Shown here piece after piece: positions 57,401 to 64,000 of a stretch of DNA of 64,000 nucleotides. This DNA is from Amoebophrya sp. A120 (taxonomy: Eukaryota; Sar; Dinophyceae; Syndiniales; Amoebophryaceae): the NCBI GenBank assembly GCA_905178155.1, contig CAJINV010000003.1:3441600-3505599 (forward strand), written 5' to 3'. Both the position numbers and the translations under genes were made by a program. The number at the start of each line of letters is the position of its first letter. Position 1 is the first letter of the stretch. The notes under the pieces are model-generated. The model searched no databases and was not told the DNA's origin. It saw nothing but the letters and a program-made list of their open reading frames with translations.

Positions 57401-58896
57401 TCTTGACTCGAAGTCGCCGAGCTTTCAGAAGATTTCGGCTTTGGCAATGGCACGGGAACATGAACGGCAGGCACCAGATCATCGGGAAGTATGCTGGGGA
57501 CTACTTCTACCACCGGCGCATGCTGATTTTTCTTGTTCACCGTTTCTACTTCAGAAGACCTCGTCCCCACTACTGTCGCGTCTTCTGGTTCATCTGGGGG
57601 AAGCGAATATGCCGCTACCGCTTGATCGTACGGGTGATCTACGTCGGCCGACATGTACTCTGCACAGAGACCTTCCGTGATTGTCACTTCCTGCTGAGGA
57701 CCGCTGTTCTCCTCGTCGTCGCCCTCCTCGTTCAGGTAAATGCCGTAGTCAATCTCGGACAGAAAGTCACAAAGCTTGGCGGGTGTTTCTAGAAACATGC
57801 TCATCTTCTTCGAAGGTACCGACGTTTTGCTTCGACCCGCATGCTGGACACCTTCATCATGATGATCCGACGTGTTTGAGGCCACGATCTCGTGAAACAT
57901 TTCCAGCAGGCTTCCACAAATCTCCTTGTCATAAATCTGGAGGATGTTCTTCGGAATGTAGCGGAGTGCCAGAAAGTCGTTCTCGTCGGAAGTCGGCGGG
58001 TCCTCGGCAACCTGCACTTTCGCAAGAAATGAATGCTGGAGGTCTTCGTCGTAGTGGTCGGGTTGCGCAGCAGGATGCTCTTCGTAGTCAACATGGTCCA
58101 ACACAACCTCATCAACGTGGACAACTGCATTGTTTTTGGTACTCTTGTCCAGTTCACTCTCGTGCAGCAACTCTTCGTGATCGTAGTGCAAATCTCCTTC
58201 GTAGGACGACTTCGACTCTCGACCACCTGGTTGATGTGGCTCAACTACGGCCGCTTGCTCTCCCGTGAATATTCCCTCATCGTCTCTTTCTTTATTCGCA
58301 CCACTAGAAGAAAGCTCTGGATCCTTCCCTTTGCTTGCGCTCGAGCTTTTTTTATCTGGTGCAGCAGCGACGTCGATTTTGGGGTTGCGAAGAGATGTTG
58401 GCTCCTCTATCGTAGTCTCGGTCACTTCTTCGTCTTTTCGCCGTGCTGTATCTTTTTGCTTTTTCCGCGCCTTTTTTTTGTGGCCATCATGCTCCGAGGG
58501 GTAGCCCTCGTCCTCCAGCTCGCTCTCGTCTCGTCCACCTTTCGCGTGTGACGACGATGACGAGGAAGCTTTGTGTTTGTGCCCGGTGCTTTCATGCTGC
58601 TGCTCTAATATCTTCGTCTCTTTCTCTTTCTGGTGTTGTTCCTGTCTCGTCTCTTTGTGTCCTGTGTGTCCTCGACTATCATGTTTAGCTTTCTCTGGTT
58701 TCTTGGGCGACCTGCTCTCTTCGCGCTGTTTTGCTCTTACCTCCTCGGCCTCCTCTCGCTTGCGGTCGACGTCGGGTGCGCGCGCGGTGTCTTCGCTGAC
58801 TTCAGCCAATTTCGCATCCTCAGCAACCGCGGATGTGCCTGCCGCTTTTGTGCCATTTTTGGCAGCAGAAGTGGGCTTCGTGACACAGCACCCCAT
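51430..58896 (-). CDS. Giant dually acylated (MGCC) Ser-rich unknown protein
   Basis: There are two exons, 58896-56980 and 56799-51430. They are joined by a 180-nt intron (56800-56979, phase 0; donor AAG|GTGAGC, acceptor TGTTTTTTTCAG|GTG). The product is about 2428 aa. The start is a true ATG with MGCCVTKPTS: Gly2 for N-myristoylation, then Cys3 and Cys4 for palmitoylation. The protein is therefore expected at a membrane, plasma or alveolar. Charged Lys/Glu/His-rich low-complexity sequence follows. A more ordered block lies around residues 310-400 (YIPKNILQIYDKEICGSLLEMF) and another at about 545-640 (IHFFEALSLVCRIQEL). Exon 2 is mostly Ser/Arg-rich disordered, with helical stretches such as SWIAEERSYVQFLLNDLERQIGD (near 54150). 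No enzyme motif was recognised. It may continue into 50602-51338. Confidence 0.8.
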
Positions 58897-59323
58897 CTTA
58901 GTACCCGTCTCCCTCTGTTTCTGTTTGTTAGTGCCAATACAAAGAAGTGAGGCAACTACAGGTACCAGGGCGAGAGCATTGCTCTATCATGTCTGATAAA
59001 CAAACCCATGTCAACATCGATACTGATCAAATTGAGCGCTGCCGGTTGCACTGCATCTTGGGTTTTCCTTCTCTTCGATGCTAACTTTTCGCTCATGTAT
59101 TTCTAGCAACCAAGAACTTGATAGATCTTTTCTCTCTTTGAGCACTGTCCAGCGGGTGTGCCACACACACACACACAGACAAGCACAACTGAAAAAACAC
59201 GAGAAACCCTCTGGGGAAGGTTCACACAAAGGAACACCAAATCGTAATGCACGGGCTCGATACGGGATTCCCTTTGCAGTGGAGTTAAACGCCTTTCTCT
59301 TCGTTCAGGATTTTTACTAGTAG
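58897..59323. other. Intergenic with short AC repeat
   Basis: This spacer holds a dinucleotide run (CA about 8 copies, 59162-59177). Nothing else is supported. Confidence 0.55.
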
Positions 59324-61134
59324 TTACGCAATAGCAGTAGCACTTGTTGGACTTAGGGTCATCCTAGCACGTTGCTTTCCGATCCCTTTGGTGATGGCGT
59401 GACGACGACTGGCAACGTAATCGGTAAAACTTACGTCAAGCGCTGCGCTTTTCGCTATCACTTGATACGGAAACTCGACAAATTTTTGAAGCGTCCATTT
59501 CGCACCCGGAGATATTACAGGCCCAGACTGCCGAGCTAGTGGGGAACTGCTTCTGGCTCTGGATATTGACCGGTTCACTTGTTCATCTTCTGCACACGCC
59601 ACGCCACTCAGAGGCAAACCTCCCGTCTCTCGCGCAAACACGTCAGCACCACCGTGCCAGCTTCGGTGATCGGGATCTGGGATGTCATTCGTTGCGTTCG
59701 CACGGCACCCGTCGTTTTGTGTGCTTCGAGACGAAGACGCCAGCCTCGAAAAAAAGATCAAGCACCGACCTTTCTTTGGCTCGACAGCGAAACCGCCCGA
59801 ATTTCTCGTGCGGAATAGTAGATCCGGTGACGCTCTACGTGCTCCTGTGGACACGACACCAGCGTCCTTCTCATCAGAGCCGTGCTCCGAGCGAGATGGA
59901 GACATCGCCCTTGTTTCTTTCAGCAAACGCACGGCCTCGCTTTCAACGTCGAAGGCTGCGGCCCTCAGGTCCGGGCAATCGCCGCGACTGGCATTTCCCG
60001 TGTGGCACGCATTTCGCTCAGTCAACAACCGCAACGAGGAGTCGAGAGTAGGCGAAGTTGACAACAGCGTTCGCGTTCGTGTCGTCACGTGGCCCTGTGT
60101 TCGCCGGATCAGGTCGCTCTGGCTCCTAGTCAAAGATGGCAACCGGTGCTTCAGATGAAGAGGATCTCCCTTTGGATTTGAGCTCTTGCAGTTCTTGTCC
60201 ACGACACTCCGGCTCGTCGGCGACGCTGTCCTACTTTTGTTGACGGCGCTAGTGAGAGGCAGCGCACCCGGAAACACGGTTTCGCCGCCCACGAAATCGT
60301 CCGATAGGTACACGAGAACTGTAACATAACGGTAGAAGCGATTATTCAGATCGATGTGCAAGCCCAAACTCATCTTGTGAGCATCGTCTTCAACCGTTGA
60401 ACTTCTGGCAGGACTTCCTGAACTTGCGGGTGTCACGTGGCACTGCCAGACGTCATGTTGCGGAAACGCTTCGCGCAACAGCGCCAGAGCGCTGCGGTTT
60501 CCGCTTGTTCCCGCGTCATCTTCTTGTACCGAGGACTTCGTTTCCTCGAATAACAATCTAGCGAGGCACTGGTCCAGCCGGTTCAACAATCCCGTCGGGT
60601 CCTCTGTGGAAAGGTCGGTTCGCAGCTTCGCAGTGTTCCCCGCGAGGCTTTTACAGTCAAACCGCGCTTCCTGGTTGATTACGTGGTCACACTCCAAAGG
60701 TGTCAGAAAATCATCGGCGACGAAGGCCAAAGGCTCTGCCGATAGCTGCTTCCAAAGGCATGATCTTTCATCAACTGTAGGTAGTCTGGACATGGGGGGT
60801 GAAGCAGCAGGTACAGGCTCGTGGGTTTCCATATGACCGTCTGCTTGTGGCCTTGTTAAACATTTGAAATGATAGTGACGTGAGGTGGATGTAGAGAACT
60901 TCAGGGTCGCGAAAAGAAAAAGTGAAAGTAGAATGAGTCCTACATATACGGGTACCACGGCCGCATGGTGACACAAAATGTAGGATCGTAGAAGTCTACG
61001 GGTACGGTGCCAGTGCCTCTCCTGCTGGTACAAAACCAAAAGTTGAAACAGAAACACTTTCGGTAACTCATCTACACCTTGAAAAAGTTAACATACTTAC
61101 TAGGTCGAGGTTTCTTCGCGACGTTTCTAAGCAT
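59324..61134 (-). CDS. Membrane-anchored 2OG-Fe(II) oxygenase, prolyl 4-hydroxylase type
   Basis: The main frame is 61077-59324. Its only upstream starts are non-ATG, so a first exon at 61134-61101 (MLRNVAKKPRP) is proposed, joined across a 23- or 29-nt intron. The product is about 595 aa. A basic N-terminus and one hydrophobic segment (VVPVYVGLILLSLFLFATL) make a type II anchor. The catalytic double-stranded beta helix shows HxD in GLHIDLNNRF, then VTVLVYLSDDFVGGETVFPG, VEPKKGRCLIFF, the distal iron His in SWHGGADV, and the 2OG-binding Lys in GAKWTLQKFVEFP. The enzyme would hydroxylate proline or a related residue in secretory-pathway proteins, using oxygen and 2-oxoglutarate. The HxD to distal His distance is about 234 residues against roughly 60 in most prolyl 4-hydroxylases. 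The extra length is a Ser/Arg-rich insert. Confidence 0.88.
61078..61100 (-). other. Candidate 23-nt (or 29-nt) ultrashort intron
   Basis: On the minus strand, GTAAGTATG...CTTTTTCAAG is 23 nt; a second AG six bases on makes it 29 nt (to 61072). Either choice joins the ATG at 61134 in frame to the oxygenase. Unspliced, the ATG frame stops at once. Confidence 0.45.
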
Positions 61135-61854
61135 AAAGAGCTAAGTACCTCCACCACGATTGAGCGAACGAAGGCAGGGGAGCCGTTTAATTGTACGACT
61201 TTTACCACAAGAGAAGAACGGACTTCTACGAGCAAAGGACTTATTCAAAACATAAGATTGAACGACAAGAAGACGATCATTGTAGCGCGTTGAGTGACTG
61301 TTCTTCTAGCCAAAGCCGATGAATGCGCACCAATGCCAATCGTTATCTTTGTTTGGACAAGACTGGTGGATGAAACCGACTCCGACTTACTTTGTCATTC
61401 CAATTTCGCGATTTCTGCACGTGTACCGGAAATAGGTCACGCGGCCGATTTTGCGTTGGCGCAACTCGTCTGCCAAAACGATGCCGCAGAGGCAAAGTCA
61501 AAAAGCATAGTAGAGCACAACAAGCGGCAACGTAAGCAAAAGAAAAGTCCAAATCCCATTCCGTATGGAAATAGGCGCTGAGCGGCCAAAAATGCGCTTT
61601 CTATCTGTTGCAATGGTTCATTTGAAAGTAATTGAGTCTCGTCATGACCTTCTGTTCTTTCAATCGGGGCAATGACGAATTCCTGTATTCTCGAAATGTG
61701 TGGGCGGAAAGTCGAAGTGCAGTCGGAAACGAAAACGAATAGACGTGTTCAGAAGAACCAAGTTGTGGAACTGGTGGTACAAAAATGAAAAGGCGGGGAG
61801 CGTTTAATACAGTGCAAGTGCTCGACCCGAAGAGAGGCCACGAACTCTGCACTC
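61135..61854. other. Intergenic, no gene seen
   Basis: This is about 720 nt between the oxygenase start and the last recognised exon of the next gene. A minus-strand frame at 61601-61852 has no ATG context or composition that supports coding, although it could be a further 3' exon. Confidence 0.4.
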
Positions 61855-64000
61855 TTATTTCACGCTGAAAAAAATATGCACATGCAGTGTTAGATGGGGG
61901 GGAAGTAGAAATAGAATTTGCATTAAGAGGTCGACACTCTTGCGTTGCTGGGAAAATGTAGTGGTCCCGCTCAGAAGGCCTTGCTGCTGCAGCAAGAAAG
62001 AATTCACCGCCAGCGAGGAAGCTTCAGCGCTGGAAAACATACAGCAGGGTTAGGTACGCTGTCAGCGGCCTACTGAAAGGTTGTACATCTTCCTACTTAC
62101 TGCACCGGGCCGAAAGCGCTGCCCTTGAAGACCTTCAACACGAATGCCGCGAGTGCAGTGGCTTCCGAGTCGCCAGAGACCACCTCAATCGTGTTCCGGC
62201 CAAAGTCCAACATGAACTGTGACACCCGCCTATCCAGGGCGCCGGTAGCGCTTCTAGAAGCAGCTGCAGCTCCTGGGACACCACCAGGGTCTACTCGCGA
62301 TAAGTCCCCCGTGACTGTCAGTTGCATCTTCGAGTTGCAGTGCGACTGCGAGTCACTTCCCTCGCCGTCTCCCGCTTGCAACAGCGTCCGTCTTGTCGTT
62401 ATCCCTTCTGCAAAATTGGAGCGCTCACCTGGAAAATCGAAGTCGGAGTCTCGCGGGCCTATGCGCTCCAGAATGGCCCAGAGCATCATGCCAGATTGGA
62501 CGGCTTCGGGAAAGTACAGGATGGAAAGAACTAGCCTCCCCTGGCGCAGTCCGAGTGCTTCGGTTGACGCAGGACGTGAAGTAGGAGCGTTCTCGTGGTG
62601 TCTGGCCTCCTGATAGAAGTGATTCATGAGTGTAAAGTAAAACGCGGTTGGCGCTGAAGAGGCCCCGGCCTTTCTCTTTACCCCCAGCATCAACGAGTTT
62701 TGCAGCTGGGTCTTCGTCGGAACAGCGGAAACTGGCATGGTACTATGCTCCTCCGGATTTGTTGTTGAGCCCGAAGTACCTCCAGAAGTGATCGGTGGAG
62801 CAGGTGGAGGTGCAACAACTGGTGACTGGTCAGTACTCCTAACTTTGACGGTGCCGGAGATAACCTTTCCGCGATGCAATGTCCGCCTCACGGAACCCTC
62901 ACTTGCCTGGCTCCGCAGGCTGTCCGTGGAGTCCATAATCCCCAGCGAAACGCTCAAGGAAGAACCTGTTGCTGCATACTCGGGAGAAGTTCGACGGTCT
63001 TGACGCTCGGTTTCGGAAATCGTGGCTGCACTTGTGTCTGCAATTACGCTGGTCCTCGTCTCCCTACCGAGCCCCAACGGGTGTTGCACAAAAACCACAT
63101 CCGGTTCCTTCCGGCTTGCGTCGCTACAGAGGGACTCGGAAATTTGCCTGACAAAGGAATCCATTTCGTCGAAGACCATCTGTTCCTCGAGCTCCGCCAG
63201 GTCAGCGGCGGCCCCTGGGTCGTTCTGCTCCACGAGATGGCGAATCAAAGACAAGTCCTCAAGAATCCCCGCAGTGTTGTCTCCTGAAGGCAGCGCCGCA
63301 CCACCTTCCAGTGCTGCTCGAGTTTGCCGGGCACAGATGTTCTCAACGCCAACTACCTGGTGCTCTACTGCGTGGTCCTTGATGTCCGCGTCCTCAGTCA
63401 GCAGAGGGCCAGAGAAGGTCGGAGTCCGCAAGAACGGATCGTCCATCGAAAGCACCTCGGGCTCCATGTCAGAGGTCGTTTGTAGAGGTCGATCTCTGAT
63501 TGAGGTACTCGAAGTCGTCGTTGTGGAGGAGGTCGTACGGAGGAGCGGCACAGTCACTTCCTCTCGCGGAGGAGCAGTTTGCGCGGGATGGTTGCTCGAG
63601 GGGACTTCTTGCGAAGGAGCCTGGAATGGAGACAAAGCGTATGGCGACGAGGTGGTGGCAGGAGCACTCGGATTGCAGTACCGCGGCCAGCTTGTAATCG
63701 TGGGAGTTGTCGTTCTTGCTCCAGCGGAGCGCGGACGGCGACTGGAAGAAGATGTACCGCGACTGGAAGACGTACTGCAAAAGCCATTCAGGCGGGGGAC
63801 GTCTTCTCTTCCTCCATGTGGAGCGTTTTCTCGGCCCCGCGAATCATCTGCACAACTACGCAAGTGCTGCTTCGAGCTTGCGAGAGGTGCAGGAAATCGC
63901 GAGTCGAAGACACTCCGAGGCCAGGAGTTGGCACCTCCACACGTCGAGGGTCTTTCTTGCTTCGCACAATCTTCTACATCATGCTGGTCCTCTTCATCGC
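61855..64000 (-). CDS. Unknown protein, 5' end beyond window
   Basis: The frame is open from the right edge (64000) to 62101. It then joins by a 71-nt GT-AG intron (62030-62100; donor CA|GTAAGT, acceptor TTTTCCAG) to a last exon at 62029-61855. The phases match and give FGPVHAEASSLAV. At least 690 residues are encoded; the start is outside the window. The N-terminal part is Ser, Thr and Pro-rich. An acidic block follows near 63120-63260 (LAELEEQMVFDEMDSFVRQISE). A more ordered C-terminal region at about 62650-62110 contains TAFYFTLMNHFYQEAR, LVLSILYFPEAVQSGMMLWAILE and VSQFMLDFGRNTIEVVSGDSEAT, which read like beta strands and helices of one domain. I recognise no family. The last exon could instead be spliced onward at its end, so the C-terminus is uncertain. 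Confidence 0.7.

Noticed and set aside
61025-61057. Start of the oxygenase at 61057
   Set aside because: That codon is GTG. A nuclear eukaryotic gene should use ATG, and an ATG at 61134 can be joined by a short intron.

Overview
The window looks like nuclear DNA of a flagellated protist, most likely a dinoflagellate-lineage parasite of the Amoebophrya (Syndiniales) type. The evidence is as follows. All supported genes lie on the minus strand, from one end to the other. Genes are long and closely packed. Most splice junctions are GT-AG introns of about 50-260 nt. Three further introns are terminal-inverted-repeat elements that interrupt coding sequence (introners). One gene is a full-length HYDIN, so the cell builds a 9+2 flagellum. 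The lineage is an inference from these traits; no marker gene for taxonomy is present.

Layout in plus coordinates, with transcription right to left: a partial giant unknown protein with two introners (1-7937); an RRM protein with a mitochondrial-type N-terminus (8623-10629); an aldo/keto reductase (11065-12391); two adjoining minisatellites (13002-13372); an unknown coiled-coil protein (13565-16036); a giant coiled-coil and Ser-rich protein of about 3250 aa (16899-26821); an XPG/Rad2-family nuclease with a cold-shock domain inserted in its catalytic region (27696-29716); HYDIN, 14 coding segments and about 5413 aa, with one introner (30757-49486); a short Ser-rich reading frame that may be the last exon of its upstream neighbour (50602-51267); a giant dually acylated (MGCC) protein (51430-58896); a membrane-anchored 2-oxoglutarate/Fe(II) oxygenase of prolyl 4-hydroxylase type (59324-61134); and a partial unknown gene running off the right edge (61855-64000).

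The most interesting content is the introner system. Elements at 5259-5572, 5627-5888 and 47674-47952 all begin TATC and end GATA, have 32-52 bp imperfect terminal inverted repeats, and are flanked by 5-bp target-site duplications (GGCCA, TCAAG, CCGGA). They share an internal motif close to GCATNACAAAT. Removing each element plus one duplication copy restores an open reading frame in all three cases, although the three lengths have different remainders modulo 3. These are therefore cut-and-paste-type insertions that became introns. GC-AG (two cases) or GT-AG (one case) splice solutions can be found by eye.

The genes do not form an obvious pathway. HYDIN builds the central-pair apparatus of the axoneme. 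The other giant proteins may be structural, but nothing in their sequence proves this. I found no tRNA, rRNA, CRISPR array or bacterial-type signals.
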